A stretch of 64,000 nt of DNA from Chroococcus sp. FPU101 (GCF_017312365.1 NZ_BLJI01000007.1:1-64000); one strand, 5' to 3'. Shown: positions 37,480 through 47,131, counted from the stretch's first letter. The notes: generated by a model not told the origin, from the letters alone. Numbers and translations: made by a program.

Positions 37480-38403
37480 TCATTTACTCAGATCTTTTTG
37501 CATTCCATAATCATGTATTGCAAACTCTATCTGGAGGATGAGTCTATCTTTTGCTATCGGTGGTAAACCTTTATGAAAACATAAAGGATCTTCGACAAAT
37601 CCCAATCCTTTTCGTCCGCAAATGGTCTTAATATTTTCTTTTCCCTAAGTCTTCTCAATCTCATAATCAGTATATCCCCGTCTTCTTAGTTGATGTACAA
37701 ATGGTTTGCGCTGATGGCTGCCTTGAACAACAACGTGTGAGCCACTTGTCTGATCAACGTCTGTTAAGTAAAAGAAAAATTTAAGAAATTGAAAATCATC
37801 GAGGTCATAATGGAAAAATTGAGCAGCTTGATAACGTTTTTCAGATTCAACATTAACAGCAAAACTCCACCACAGTTGATTACCAATGTGTTTTGGCTGA
37901 GTTTGAAAATAACGGCTTGCAATTTCCCATAAAACTGAATCTTGGGCTAATTGATTGATCGCTTGACTAAAAATAGCTGTGTTAAAGTAGTATCCTGTTA
38001 AAATTGGCGATAAAACTTGTTTTTGTATTTTGTCTTTTTCACAATAATAAAAGTTTAATTTAGAATTACGATTTCCATAGCAAGGAGTCTGTTGAGCAAA
38101 GTCCAAAATTTCTTCTACTATATTTGGCGGGAGAGTTAAACCTAGATAAAAACCATTGTGACGCAAAGTTTTTACAATCTGCTCAGGCTCAGCATCCGTA
38201 AAAATCGTATTTTTTGGCATTAAATAAGAAGAAAACTGAGAAATTTGCCTAGACCATTGGAGCATTAATTGTCTAAAAAAGCTAAATCGTCCTAAATAAC
38301 GCATTAATAACCAGCAAGGATTATTAAGTAGTCCTTTAATTAACTCAATGATTTGTTCTCGAACTTTGTAGATCAAATATTTCCATTTCATATTCACTAA
38401 CAA
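37480..38403 (-). pseudogene. phytanoyl-CoA dioxygenase-like protein interrupted by an in-frame amber codon
   Basis: The frame from 38403 reads 252 residues and meets TAG at 37645-37647. The same frame then continues for 54 more codons to TGA at 37480-37482, and the continuation is clearly family sequence: GRKGLGFVEDPLCFHKG, then KDRLILQIEF. In this Fe(II)/2-oxoglutarate family the upstream HxD (HYDLDD) supplies two iron ligands, and the downstream His (CFHKG) and Arg (KDRL) bind iron and 2-oxoglutarate. Stopping at TAG removes both, so the 252-residue product should be inactive. Restored length would be about 307. Substrate unknown; readthrough cannot be excluded. Confidence 0.8.
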
Positions 38404-38864
38404 TGGCTTTAATTAGTTTAAGTAGAATTATTAATCTTTTCAGTTCATTAAATCCTTTTATAATATTAGACCTTTTACATAAATAGCAAGAAAGTGGAAC
38501 AATTAATGAGTATCAGATGGCTCCAGTTAGACCAGCTTTCTGATGTCGAACCAGTTTGCCTTGAACACTCTTTTTGCGGAACCATCATCAACTCGATGAT
38601 TCACGCAGCGATCAATAAATTAACCAATGGGAACCTAGAACAACGATCGCTATTCTAGAAATTGCAGGATTAAGTCACGCGGTACACCGCCGTCGCACGG
38701 AGGTGCCTACGTGTAACCCTTATCGATCACAGGTCGGTAAAACTTATGATCAATTTGTTAATCTAGCTAGACTTATCTAACAAAACGTAATAGAATCCAC
38801 TGTGATTTTATAAACGTTAGATATAGTAATTGCAAGTTCTTTCTTATAAGGAGTAGTAGAGCCA
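38404..38864. other. 461-base intergenic region before mreB
   Basis: It contains a 50-codon frame (38506-38658, MSIRWLQLDQLSDVEPVCLE at its start) behind a TATAAT-like box. Immediately after, in another frame, there is an open stretch to about 38780 (AILEIAGLSHAVHRRRTEVP) that is locally GC-rich compared with its surroundings. The two may be remnants of one decayed gene; no family is recognised. The last 60 bases should hold the mreB promoter and leader. Confidence 0.35.
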
Positions 38865-39905
38865 GTGGGTTTCTTTAGTCGCTTTTCTCTATCGAGAGAT
38901 ATGGGGATAGACTTAGGGACAGCAAACACCCTAGTTTATGTCTCAGGTAAAGGTATTGTCTTAGAAGAGCCTTCAGTAGTCGCCATCGACAAGGATAAAA
39001 ATCCGCTTGCTGTTGGGGAAGAAGCCAAAAAAATGCTCGGTCGTACCCCCGGGAATGTGACCGCATTGCGTCCCCTCAGAGATGGTGTGATTGCTGACTT
39101 TTACAGTGCTGAAATAATGTTAGCCGAATTCATTCGCCGCGCTCATGAAGGAAATCCTTTAGGAAATCCTCGGATGGTGATTGGGATTCCCAGTGGAATT
39201 ACGGGCGTAGAAAGACGGGCTGTTGTAGAAGCCGCCATGCGAGCAGGTGCGCGAGAAGTTGGTTTAATCGATGAACCGATTGCCGCCGCTTTAGGTGCAG
39301 GTTTACCCGTAACTGAAGCTACTGGAAATATGATTATTGATATTGGTGGTGGTACAACAGAAGTCGCGGTTTTGAGTTTACAGGGAACCGTTTTAAGCGA
39401 ATCGGTACGGGTTGCAGGAGATGAGTTGACGGATTCGATCGTGCAATATCTCAAAAAGGTACATAACCTGATTATTGGCGAACGTACAGCCGAAGAAATC
39501 AAAATCCGCTTAGGTTCTGCTTATCCGCTACCTGGGGAAGATGAGCCGATGATGGAAGTTAGAGGACTACACCTCATGTCTGGTTTACCCCGTACAGTAA
39601 CCATTAAAGGTGAAGAAATCCGCGAAAGTATGTCGGAACCCCTTTCTGTCATTGTCGATGCCGTGAAACGAACCCTAGAACGTACCCTACCCGAACTCGC
39701 CGCCGATATTATCGATCGCGGTATCATGTTAGCGGGTGGCGGGGCATTATTACGGGGCTTGGATACTCTGATTAGTCATGAAACTGGAATTGTGACTCAT
39801 GTTGCTGAAGATCCCTTAAGATGCGTCGTTAAAGGAACAGGTGAAGTTTTGAAAAACCAGAAATTACTAGAACGGATTCTCAGCGAAACTTCTCGCACCG
39901 CCTAA
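38865..39905 (+). CDS. mreB: rod-shape determining actin-like protein MreB
   Basis: 346 residues from a GTG start, which gives the usual MreB N-terminus MGFFSRFSLSRDMGIDLGTA. The actin-fold motifs are intact: phosphate 1 GIDLGTANTLVYV, phosphate 2 IDIGGGTTEVAVLSL and adenosine AGGGALLRGLD. MreB filaments under the inner membrane guide peptidoglycan synthesis. It heads mreB-mreC-mreD followed by a class A penicillin-binding protein, all on one strand with gaps of 10-49 bases, so it is very probably one operon for envelope growth. Confidence 0.97.
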   Translation: MGFFSRFSLSRDMGIDLGTANTLVYVSGKGIVLEEPSVVAIDKDKNPLAVGEEAKKMLGRTPGNVTALRPLRDGVIADFYSAEIMLAEFIRRAHEGNPLGNPRMVIGIPSGITGVERRAVVEAAMRAGAREVGLIDEPIAAALGAGLPVTEATGNMIIDIGGGTTEVAVLSLQGTVLSESVRVAGDELTDSIVQYLKKVHNLIIGERTAEEIKIRLGSAYPLPGEDEPMMEVRGLHLMSGLPRTVTIKGEEIRESMSEPLSVIVDAVKRTLERTLPELAADIIDRGIMLAGGGALLRGLDTLISHETGIVTHVAEDPLRCVVKGTGEVLKNQKLLERILSETSRTA

Positions 39906-39945
39906 CGGTCATCACCCAAAGACAAAATATCCTTCTCAAACACCC

Positions 39946-40698
39946 ATGTTTACAGTGCGACGTAAATGGACTCAGCACGGCTTACAAATCGTTTTAGTTA
40001 GTTTAGTTCTTCTCATCGCTTGGTTGATTCGTCAAACCTCTGGCGGGGCAATAAGAGAGCTTTATGCGTTGCTCTCACGTCCTTTCCAATCCGAATCAGC
40101 AAAGCTTCAAGAACAGCAACTCACTGACCGACGGGTATGGGAACTCGAACAACGATTGAAAGATGTTGAACAACAAAATAAACAACTCAAAATCTTAGTT
40201 AAATACTTTGAATCTCAAAAAAAACCCGTTGTTACCGCGCCAGTCATCGGTCGTAGTGCGGATGAGTGGTGGCAACAAATTATTCTAGGTCGGGGTAGTC
40301 AAGATGGAATCGCTGTCGGGGCGGCGGTTACAGGAATCGGCGGTTTAGTCGGTCGGGTGGTCGATACAACTCCGAATACAAGTCGTGTTTTGTTAGTCAG
40401 TAATCCTAGTAGTCGCGTAGGGGCATCCGTTAGCCGTAGTCGTTCGATGGGTCGAATTCAAGGACAAGGATCTCAAGTGGCGATGATGCAATTTTTTGAG
40501 AAAGTGCCTGATGTTAAACCGGGTGATGTGATTACAACTTCTTCAGTTAGCCGCTTATTTCCCAGTGGTATACCCATCGGACGAGTGCAAAAGGTCATGT
40601 TAGAAAAAAATCCCGCCCCAGAAGCCAAAATTGAGTTTACCGCAGCGATCGATAAATTGGAATGGGTTATTGTTCATCCTCTAGAAAATCCCCACTAA
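39946..40698 (+). CDS. mreC: rod-shape determining protein MreC
   Basis: 250 residues: one N-terminal membrane helix (LQIVLVSLVLLIAWLI), a coiled coil (about 55-85, RVWELEQRLKDVEQQNKQLK) and the MreC beta-domain with VIGRSADEWWQQIILGRG, AVTGIGGLVGRVVD and GDVITTSSVSRLFPSGIPIG. MreC is a periplasmic scaffold linking MreB to PBPs and MreD. It lies between mreB (40-base gap) and mreD (10-base gap). Confidence 0.94.
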   Translation: MFTVRRKWTQHGLQIVLVSLVLLIAWLIRQTSGGAIRELYALLSRPFQSESAKLQEQQLTDRRVWELEQRLKDVEQQNKQLKILVKYFESQKKPVVTAPVIGRSADEWWQQIILGRGSQDGIAVGAAVTGIGGLVGRVVDTTPNTSRVLLVSNPSSRVGASVSRSRSMGRIQGQGSQVAMMQFFEKVPDVKPGDVITTSSVSRLFPSGIPIGRVQKVMLEKNPAPEAKIEFTAAIDKLEWVIVHPLENPH

Positions 40699-40708
40699 AC
40701 GAACCGCT

Positions 40709-41230
40709 ATGATCGCTAAACTTTCACCTCGACAACGCCAACTGTTAAACGGGTTATTGATGATTAGTTCAGTTGTGTTATGCCTACTGCTGTCGCCCAC
40801 TCGTTTACCTGGGATGGAGTTGTTAGGCGTGGGGCCAAACTGGTTTTTAATTTGGGTGGTGACTTGGAGTCTGAAACACAAAGTTTTATCCTCGGTGATT
40901 GCGGGTTTAACCCTGGGTCTGCTTCAAGATAGTATGAGTTCTTCAATTCCTTCTCATGTGGTGGTTTTGGTCATCGTCGGATTTATCACGGCTCGTTTGC
41001 AACGCCATATTAAAGAAGACTTGATTACAATTGTTTTATTAGTTTTTATTCTGGCTTTAGTAGCAGAAGCAATGATCGCACTCCAATATGCTTTGATGGA
41101 ACTCCGTCCGATTGACGAAATTTGGCTAGACTATCAAAGAATTGCTCTTTCTAGTGCTGTGCTGAGTAGTCTTTGGACTCCAGCATTCTACTATCCCCTT
41201 CATTCCTGGTGGGAAAAACTGCAACAATAA
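40709..41230 (+). CDS. mreD: rod-shape determining protein MreD
   Basis: 173 residues with five predicted membrane helices. LLSPTRLPGMELLGVGPNWF, then LIWVVTWSLKHKVLSSVIAG and LGLLQDSMSSSIPSHVVVLV match cyanobacterial MreD. It completes the MreBCD complex. Ten bases separate it from mreC. Confidence 0.9.
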   Translation: MIAKLSPRQRQLLNGLLMISSVVLCLLLSPTRLPGMELLGVGPNWFLIWVVTWSLKHKVLSSVIAGLTLGLLQDSMSSSIPSHVVVLVIVGFITARLQRHIKEDLITIVLLVFILALVAEAMIALQYALMELRPIDEIWLDYQRIALSSAVLSSLWTPAFYYPLHSWWEKLQQ

Positions 41231-41279
41231 TGACATCCCCTAGGAATTTTGTGAATTGTTCATTGTATGAGGTGTCGGC

Positions 41280-43724
41280 GTGTCAGATAACTTTGGTTCT
41301 AAAATAAAAAGACGCTTAGGTCAAATCCTTCATTCTCTGGCTAATCGAATAGAGACTGAACGCCCCGAACGACCGAAAACTCCTGCTGCCAACCGCGCCT
41401 CTAACCGACGCAGACGACGGCGACTGCCTCCAGTTGATTCATCAAGAGCGACTCCGACGGCAACTGAAAAGCGGCCAGACTCGAATCGTTCTCTGCTTCA
41501 AACTCTACACCCTGCGACTCAAGTAGTTTATCAAAATTCCCTAAAAATTGCCCAAAATGTTCATAAAAACCCTAAATTCTGGTTTTGGTTAGGCTTGGGC
41601 TTAGGGGCGAGTGCAAGTGCGATCGCGGCAGGTTTAGCGTTTGTTCATCTCGAAAGCGGTGTCCCCAAATCGGTTGATGATGTATTGACCTATACACCAC
41701 CTGGAACGATGACCATTCAAGCCTCCGATGGTACCGTTTTACAAGAAATTGGCCCCGTAACCCACGATAAGCTCAAAATTTGGCAAATTCCTGATCACGT
41801 ATTACAAGCCTTTATCGCCACAGAAGATCGACGTTTCCAAGATCATAGCGGGGTCGATCCCCAAGGCATTCTACGAGCAATGTTTTCTAATATTAAAGCA
41901 GGAGACGTAGTAGAAGGCGGTAGCACGATCACCCAACAACTCGCCCGAATTGTTTTTCTGTCCCAAGAACGCAGCATGGGACGTAAACTCAAAGAAATGC
42001 GAATTGCTCAAAAAATAGAAGAAAAATTTGATAAATCACAGATCTTAGAACAATATTTAAACTTAGTTTATCTCGGCTCAGGAGCATACGGACTCGGTGA
42101 TGCAGCTTGGGTCTATTTTAGTAAACCTGTCGATCAATTAACTATAGCAGAAGTGGCTACTTTAGCAGGAATTGTTCCCGCTCCAAGTGTTTATTCTCCA
42201 TTAGAAAATCCAAAAGCTGCCAAAGAAAGACGCGATCTTGTCATTAGAAGTATGGAAAAAGAAGGGTTTATTGCCCCCGAATTGGCACAGAAAGCGATCG
42301 ATAGTCCTTTGGTGACCAATCCTAGCCCACTTAAGCGCATGGCACGCAAAGCTCCGTATTTTACTGAATATATTCAAAAAGAACTACCCAAATATCTATC
42401 CAAAGAGGTATTACAAGCAGGGGGTCTTACGGTAGAAACGACCCTAAATTCACGTTGGCAAAGTCAGGCAGAAGCAGCAATTCAAAGAAGTCTTTCAACC
42501 TATGGACGTTGGGAACGTTTTAAACAAGCGGCTTTAGTCTCGATTGATCCCAGAACGGGACAAATTAAAACGATGGTTGGGGGAAATGATTTTGAGAAAA
42601 ATCAATATAACCGTGTGACTCAAGCCAAACGTCAACCTGGATCAACCTTTAAACCTTTTGTTTATACAACGGCGATCGCGGCTGGTGTTTCCCCAAATCA
42701 AGGGTATATGAACGCTGAATATACGGTAGATGGTTATAAACCTGAAAATTTTGGCGATAAATATACAGGAAATTATGTTTCTATGCGTCAAGCGTTGGCT
42801 TCTTCTTTGAATGTGGTAGCCGTCAAAATTTTGGTTGATGTCGGTTGGAACCCGATTATTAAAATTGCTAAGGCAATGGGCATCGAATCTGAACTACAGC
42901 CGACTTATTCCCTCGCTTTGGGTTCATGGGAAGTTACACCTCTTGAATTAACCAACGCCTACGCCACTTTTGCTAATGAAGGTGTTTATAACAAAGCTTA
43001 TGGCATTAGCCGAGTTTTAGACCGTAAAGGTAACGTGATTTATCAAAATAAACCTGAAACTAGAGAAGCCATTGACCCCGAAACTGCTTCAATTATGACT
43101 TGGATGCTAACGGGTGTGGTTAATTCGGGTTCTGGTCAAGCGGCACAAATTGGTCGCCCTGTAGCTGGTAAAACGGGAACCACTGATAAAGCAAGAGATT
43201 TATGGTTCGTCGGTTTTGTCCCTCAGTTAGTCACAGGCATTTGGCTAGGCAATGATAATAATCAACATACATGGGGGGCTTCTAGTTCGGCTGCTGTGGT
43301 TTGGCGTTGGTACATGATGGATATCATTAAAGATATTTCCTATCAACCTTTTCCCCCGCTACCTGAGAAAATTGAGGGACGCAAACCCGTTATTAAAAAG
43401 GAACCTGTTAAACCGCGTAAAAGCTTCTATACGATGCCTGTTATCACTGAGGGCGCACAAGTTACCCCCAACCGTAGTACTGAAGAAAGACCCTCCAGAC
43501 GGCGCAAGAGAGGCAATACAGCATCAGTTCAAGACGTCTCGCCAACTCGAACTGTGACCCGTCGTACCCGTTCCTATCGTTCTAGCGAGCCAACGGTAGG
43601 AGCCCCAACTCGTTCTGTGTCAATTCCGATTACTCCTGCTGTTGAAGCTTCAATCCCGATTGAGGTTTCGCCCGCCTCCGATATAGCTCCACCTGCGCCC
43701 CCTGCGGCTTATAAAACTGAGTAA
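41280..43724 (+). CDS. mrcA: class A penicillin-binding protein (PBP1A-type)
   Basis: 814 residues from a GTG start. A cytoplasmic Arg/Pro-rich region (1-100) precedes one membrane helix (about 100-122). The glycosyltransferase GT51 domain has the catalytic Glu182 in ATEDRRFQDHSGVD and the motif GGSTITQQLAR. The transpeptidase domain has SxxK at Ser455 (PGSTFKPF) and KTGTT at 631-635. The tail from about 700 is again Arg/Pro/Ser-rich, without a known domain. It polymerises and cross-links peptidoglycan in the periplasm. Placement 49 bases after mreD suggests coordinated expression with the elongation machinery. Confidence 0.95.
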   Translation: MSDNFGSKIKRRLGQILHSLANRIETERPERPKTPAANRASNRRRRRRLPPVDSSRATPTATEKRPDSNRSLLQTLHPATQVVYQNSLKIAQNVHKNPKFWFWLGLGLGASASAIAAGLAFVHLESGVPKSVDDVLTYTPPGTMTIQASDGTVLQEIGPVTHDKLKIWQIPDHVLQAFIATEDRRFQDHSGVDPQGILRAMFSNIKAGDVVEGGSTITQQLARIVFLSQERSMGRKLKEMRIAQKIEEKFDKSQILEQYLNLVYLGSGAYGLGDAAWVYFSKPVDQLTIAEVATLAGIVPAPSVYSPLENPKAAKERRDLVIRSMEKEGFIAPELAQKAIDSPLVTNPSPLKRMARKAPYFTEYIQKELPKYLSKEVLQAGGLTVETTLNSRWQSQAEAAIQRSLSTYGRWERFKQAALVSIDPRTGQIKTMVGGNDFEKNQYNRVTQAKRQPGSTFKPFVYTTAIAAGVSPNQGYMNAEYTVDGYKPENFGDKYTGNYVSMRQALASSLNVVAVKILVDVGWNPIIKIAKAMGIESELQPTYSLALGSWEVTPLELTNAYATFANEGVYNKAYGISRVLDRKGNVIYQNKPETREAIDPETASIMTWMLTGVVNSGSGQAAQIGRPVAGKTGTTDKARDLWFVGFVPQLVTGIWLGNDNNQHTWGASSSAAVVWRWYMMDIIKDISYQPFPPLPEKIEGRKPVIKKEPVKPRKSFYTMPVITEGAQVTPNRSTEERPSRRRKRGNTASVQDVSPTRTVTRRTRSYRSSEPTVGAPTRSVSIPITPAVEASIPIEVSPASDIAPPAPPAAYKTE

Positions 43725-43728
43725 ATCA

Positions 43729-44259
43729 CTATCTTTGAGCGATAAATCGTTTACGGAGGGATTCGGCGCGACGTTTAGCAATACTATTTTGCGGTTCGTA
43801 TTTTAGGGTTTCTTCATAGGTTTCTAAGGCTTTAGCTGACATTTGTTTTTTCTCGTATATGTTGGCTAAGTTGTTTAGTGCAATAACATATTGAGGATAT
43901 AACTTAATAGCATCTTTGTAGTTTCGGATTGCGAGTTCGTATTGTTCTTGTGCATAATAAGAGAATCCTAATGCGTTATAAATGAGGGCTTTATTCTCTG
44001 GATCAATTTCTCCCTCTGCTTTTAAGGCTTTTTGTAATAAATTAATTGCTTGAACATAAAGCTTTTTATCTAAAAACATACTGCCTAATTCATAATATTC
44101 TTTAGCCGTTCCTTTCTCTTCTTTAAGTTTTTTTTGTAAACGGCTAAAACGTCCTTCAAAACGCCGTGTTCTAACGATTTGGATTAAAACAAAAATAGCT
44201 AATCCAGCGACAAAAATCAGTAATCCTGATAAATAAATTACGGGTAAATTATCATCCAT
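43729..44259 (-). CDS. ycf37: TPR protein, Ycf37-like photosystem I assembly factor
   Basis: 176 residues: an N-terminal membrane helix (about 7-27), then three TPR units (AKEYYELGSMFLDKKLYVQA, ALIYNALGFSYYAQEQYELA, VIALNNLANIYEKKQMSAKA). The length and the single-helix plus three-TPR plan equal cyanobacterial Ycf37, a photosystem I assembly or stability factor. TPR sequences are generic, so the specific name is a good but unproven fit. Its stop is 4 bases from the convergent PBP gene, and the solute-binding gene ends 13 bases upstream of its start. Confidence 0.72.
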   Translation of the reverse strand: MDDNLPVIYLSGLLIFVAGLAIFVLIQIVRTRRFEGRFSRLQKKLKEEKGTAKEYYELGSMFLDKKLYVQAINLLQKALKAEGEIDPENKALIYNALGFSYYAQEQYELAIRNYKDAIKLYPQYVIALNNLANIYEKKQMSAKALETYEETLKYEPQNSIAKRRAESLRKRFIAQR

Positions 44260-44272
44260 AGTTCAGTATAAA

Positions 44273-45076
44273 TTAAGGTTGACGATTAACTGGTGAGGTG
44301 ATCGGTAAACCCCAAAACATAGCTCGCTCTTTAAGCCAACCTGAGACGCGCCATCGTGTGATCGCGCTATTGACTTTTTGCCTTAAGCTTTCATATTGTA
44401 AACCTTTCGGCATTACTACACTCAAAGGCTCACCCGATAAAGCGATCGGTAATAGTCGATATTGGGGATATTCTTTAATCCATCCCGCTAAAACACTATC
44501 ATCGGCTGCGAAGCCATCAGCCTTTTCTGATTCTAACAAGACCAAAGCCTCTTGATAGGACTCTACACCAATCAGTTGAGCGTCTGGAATTTGTGAACGC
44601 AAAATGGCGATCGTTCCCGATCCCTCTAAAACAGCTATTTTACGATTGTTCAGTGACGCTAAAGACAAACTAGGATTTTTTGTAACAATACTGGTACCGT
44701 CTAAATAATAAAAGTTACTAAAATCGACAATATGAGAACGCGAAGAATTCTGAGAAATTCTGGCAATGACTAAATCAACTTTTCCGTCTAAAAGGATGGG
44801 AATTCTCTCTAAATTACTAACGGGTTTAAAAATGACTGCTTGAGGATCACCAAATAACTCTTGCGCCAAATTTCTAGCGATATCGATTTCAAATCCTTGT
44901 ATATTGCCTTGAGCATCCTTAAAACCCAAGGGAGGCATATTATCTTTTACTGCTACAACTAGCTTACCGCGTTTTATAATTTCTTCTAATTCCGCCGCTA
45001 GTGTTGAGTGAGAAAATAATCCTAAAAGAGTAATCAAAATAAAAGTCAAACTAGATATTTTTTTTAAATTTTTCAT
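44273..45076 (-). CDS. family-3 (amino-acid type) solute-binding protein
   Basis: 267 residues with a Sec signal peptide (MKNLKKISSLTFILITLLGL, cut near TLAA). The mature protein shows the family-3 pattern: IIKRGKLVVAVKDNMPPLGF, GFEIDIARNLAQELFG, VDLVIARISQNSSRSHIVDF and the closing WLKERAMFWGLP. These periplasmic proteins bind amino acids or related polar solutes. No permease or ATPase gene is adjacent, so it either serves a transporter encoded elsewhere or has a sensory role. The ligand is unknown. Confidence 0.85.
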   Translation of the reverse strand: MKNLKKISSLTFILITLLGLFSHSTLAAELEEIIKRGKLVVAVKDNMPPLGFKDAQGNIQGFEIDIARNLAQELFGDPQAVIFKPVSNLERIPILLDGKVDLVIARISQNSSRSHIVDFSNFYYLDGTSIVTKNPSLSLASLNNRKIAVLEGSGTIAILRSQIPDAQLIGVESYQEALVLLESEKADGFAADDSVLAGWIKEYPQYRLLPIALSGEPLSVVMPKGLQYESLRQKVNSAITRWRVSGWLKERAMFWGLPITSPVNRQP

Positions 45077-45137
45077 AGTTTTTTTGTACTATTTTTAATG
45101 AGAAAATGTCGTTTAAGCGTAGGAGAAAAAATTAAAG

Positions 45138-45407
45138 ATGTCCGATCACTCAGGAAGCCGTATGCTTAACTCTATTCTCGGATTGTTTTATCGTGAGAAA
45201 CTATTTGATAATCTGGAGTTAGAAAAAAGACAGAAACTGATTAAAGAAGTTCTTCAAATTGCTTGTTGGAGACATGACTGTAATTCTGGCGAAATTCTAG
45301 ACGGTTATACCGATTATTTTGAGATCTGCTATTCTTGTCTATCATCTACCCCTGATCTTCAAGAAGGTTTATGTCAAAAATGTAGAGGAGAAGGATCAAG
45401 TGAGTGA
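45138..45407 (+). CDS. small Cys-rich protein with two CxxC pairs
   Basis: 89 residues. The second half carries CYSC (64/67) and CQKC (79/82), spaced as in a small zinc ribbon, with two more Cys at 43 and 48 (CWRHDC). The N-terminal half is charged and helical (LELEKRQKLIKEVLQ). No family is recognised. It is divergent from the solute-binding gene, 61 bases apart, and its 3' end is 7 bases from the convergent ubiX stop. The conserved-looking metal site argues that it is real. Confidence 0.55.
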   Translation: MSDHSGSRMLNSILGLFYREKLFDNLELEKRQKLIKEVLQIACWRHDCNSGEILDGYTDYFEICYSCLSSTPDLQEGLCQKCRGEGSSE

Positions 45408-45414
45408 AAAATAA

Positions 45415-46038
45415 TTAATGTCCTTCCCAACGGTTTAAGGGAACACAATCAATATTTAATTGATCTAAGCTACGAGCAATGACAAAATCGACGAGATCCT
45501 CGACGGTTTGAGGTTTATGATACCAAGCGGGAATAGCTGGCACAATTTTAACCCCCGTTTCAGCTAAAGTGGTTAAATTTCGCAGATGAATTAAACTAAA
45601 AGGCGTTTCTCGTGGCACAATGACTAACGGACGACCTTCCTTTATTTGAACATCAGCAGCGCGTTCGAGTAAATCTGAACTTAAACCATTAGCCAGTTTA
45701 GCAACAGTACTCATACTACAGGGAATAATCAGCATTCCTTGAGTTCTAAAAGACCCACTGGCGATCGTTGCCCCGACATCTCCCCAACGGTGACAGCGTA
45801 ATTTTCCTGATGTTAATACTTCTGCTTGTTCGCGCCAGAATTGTTCTTGTAAATCAGGTTCAGCAGGCATTCTAATATTATTTTCAGCTTGCCAAACCAT
45901 GTAAGATCCTTTAGAGGCCACAACATCAATGGTATATTCTGCCTCTAAGAGAAATTTGAGGGTACGAACTGCATAAATCAGCCCTGATGCGCCACTAATT
46001 CCAATAATAAGCGGTTTTTCTTTAGATAATTCCTTCAA
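45415..46038 (-). CDS. ubiX: flavin prenyltransferase UbiX
   Basis: 207 residues of the UbiX/Pad1 flavoprotein family: IIGISGASGLIYAVRTLKFL at the N-terminus, the flavin-contacting GSFRTQGMLIIPCSMSTVAK, and RPLVIVPRETPFSLIHLRNL. It prenylates FMN to make the cofactor of UbiD decarboxylases, used in quinone ring biosynthesis. In cyanobacteria this points to plastoquinone synthesis. The start overlaps the upstream HEAT-repeat gene by 17 bases, so the two are likely cotranscribed. No ubiD is in the window. Confidence 0.93.
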   Translation of the reverse strand: MKELSKEKPLIIGISGASGLIYAVRTLKFLLEAEYTIDVVASKGSYMVWQAENNIRMPAEPDLQEQFWREQAEVLTSGKLRCHRWGDVGATIASGSFRTQGMLIIPCSMSTVAKLANGLSSDLLERAADVQIKEGRPLVIVPRETPFSLIHLRNLTTLAETGVKIVPAIPAWYHKPQTVEDLVDFVIARSLDQLNIDCVPLNRWEGH

Positions 46039-46900
46039 GCTCTAATTCCTCAATCATTTGAAGACCACGCGGATCACCTACTTTAAGTAAAGCTCCTTTG
46101 GCATCTTCTTTCACCCCTAAATCTTCATCTTCTACTAAAGCTTCAATTAAAGCATCGATCGCAGTCGCATAAACGACATTTAATGGGAGTTCTCGGCATA
46201 ATTGCCCAACTGCCCAAGCACAGTTACTTCTAACAGCAGCTACTTCATCCCGTCTCAGGCTGCCAATTAAACGCGGAATGGCAGTAATTACGTCTTCATA
46301 ATCAATTTTAGCGATTTGGGATAGACTACTTGCGGCCCACAGTCTAACCGCAGAAATATCCGTTTTTAGAGCATGAATCAATGGTTGGAGGGCGCGGCGA
46401 TCGCTACAGTTTCCCAAAGCCCAAACAACACCTTTTCTAACATAACCGTTCCAATCTTTACTTAAGAGATTGATTAAGGGTTCTACGGCATCTGAACTAG
46501 GATTTCGTCCCAAAGCATAAGTCGCACTCACCCGCACTAAAGGACAGGTATCAGTGAGTAAATTAATTAAATGAGGAATCGCCCGTTCTTCTTGTAATTC
46601 GCAAAAAGCTCTTGCCGCCAACATTCGTTGTGGTGCATTGGGGGCTGTCAACAAGAGTAACATCGGTTCTGGATTTTGAAGTGAGGAGGAACTCTCTTCG
46701 ATCGGGTCTAAGTGATCCAGAGGGCTATCGATTTCGTCTTGTAGGGCTAATAGACTAAATTCATCATCGTCATACATAATAGCTAGATTACCATTACCTC
46801 GATACACTTGGGAATTCTTAAGAATGATTTTGCTGATTGTTTCAAACTCTTTTTTTACATTTGCACTACCTAAAAGCTTGTTCTCAGTATCGTTGAACAA
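46022..46900 (-). CDS. HEAT-repeat protein
   Basis: 292 residues. From about 85 it is a run of HEAT/PBS-lyase-type repeats of about 31 residues, each with the pattern RxxAAxALGxxxxxxAxxxLxxxL: VSATYALGRNPSSDAVEPLI, VRKGVVWALGNCSDRRALQP, VRLWAASSLSQIAKID and VRSNCAWAVGQLCRELP. Related proteins include phycobilin lyases and general binding scaffolds, but the lyase-specific context is absent. The N-terminal 80 residues are acidic and unrelated. A role as a protein-binding scaffold is the safest statement. The 3' end overlaps ubiX. Confidence 0.8.
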   Translation of the reverse strand: MFNDTENKLLGSANVKKEFETISKIILKNSQVYRGNGNLAIMYDDDEFSLLALQDEIDSPLDHLDPIEESSSSLQNPEPMLLLLTAPNAPQRMLAARAFCELQEERAIPHLINLLTDTCPLVRVSATYALGRNPSSDAVEPLINLLSKDWNGYVRKGVVWALGNCSDRRALQPLIHALKTDISAVRLWAASSLSQIAKIDYEDVITAIPRLIGSLRRDEVAAVRSNCAWAVGQLCRELPLNVVYATAIDALIEALVEDEDLGVKEDAKGALLKVGDPRGLQMIEELELEGII

Positions 46901-47131
46901 CGCTCAAAAGCCTTAGAAATCTTGACTGATTTATCTTATTTAATACATATTAATGGCATTTTGTCAAGTGTATTTTTTTGCGCTCATCACCCATTTGATT
47001 AGCATTAAAATTTTGTTAACTTATATGAAGGAAGAACGACCAAAAAGCGTGAAGAAATAAGACGAAACAAATTTACGGTCAGATTTTCTTTCAAAGATCC
47101 ACATCAACTAAGCATTATAGGTTATATCACG

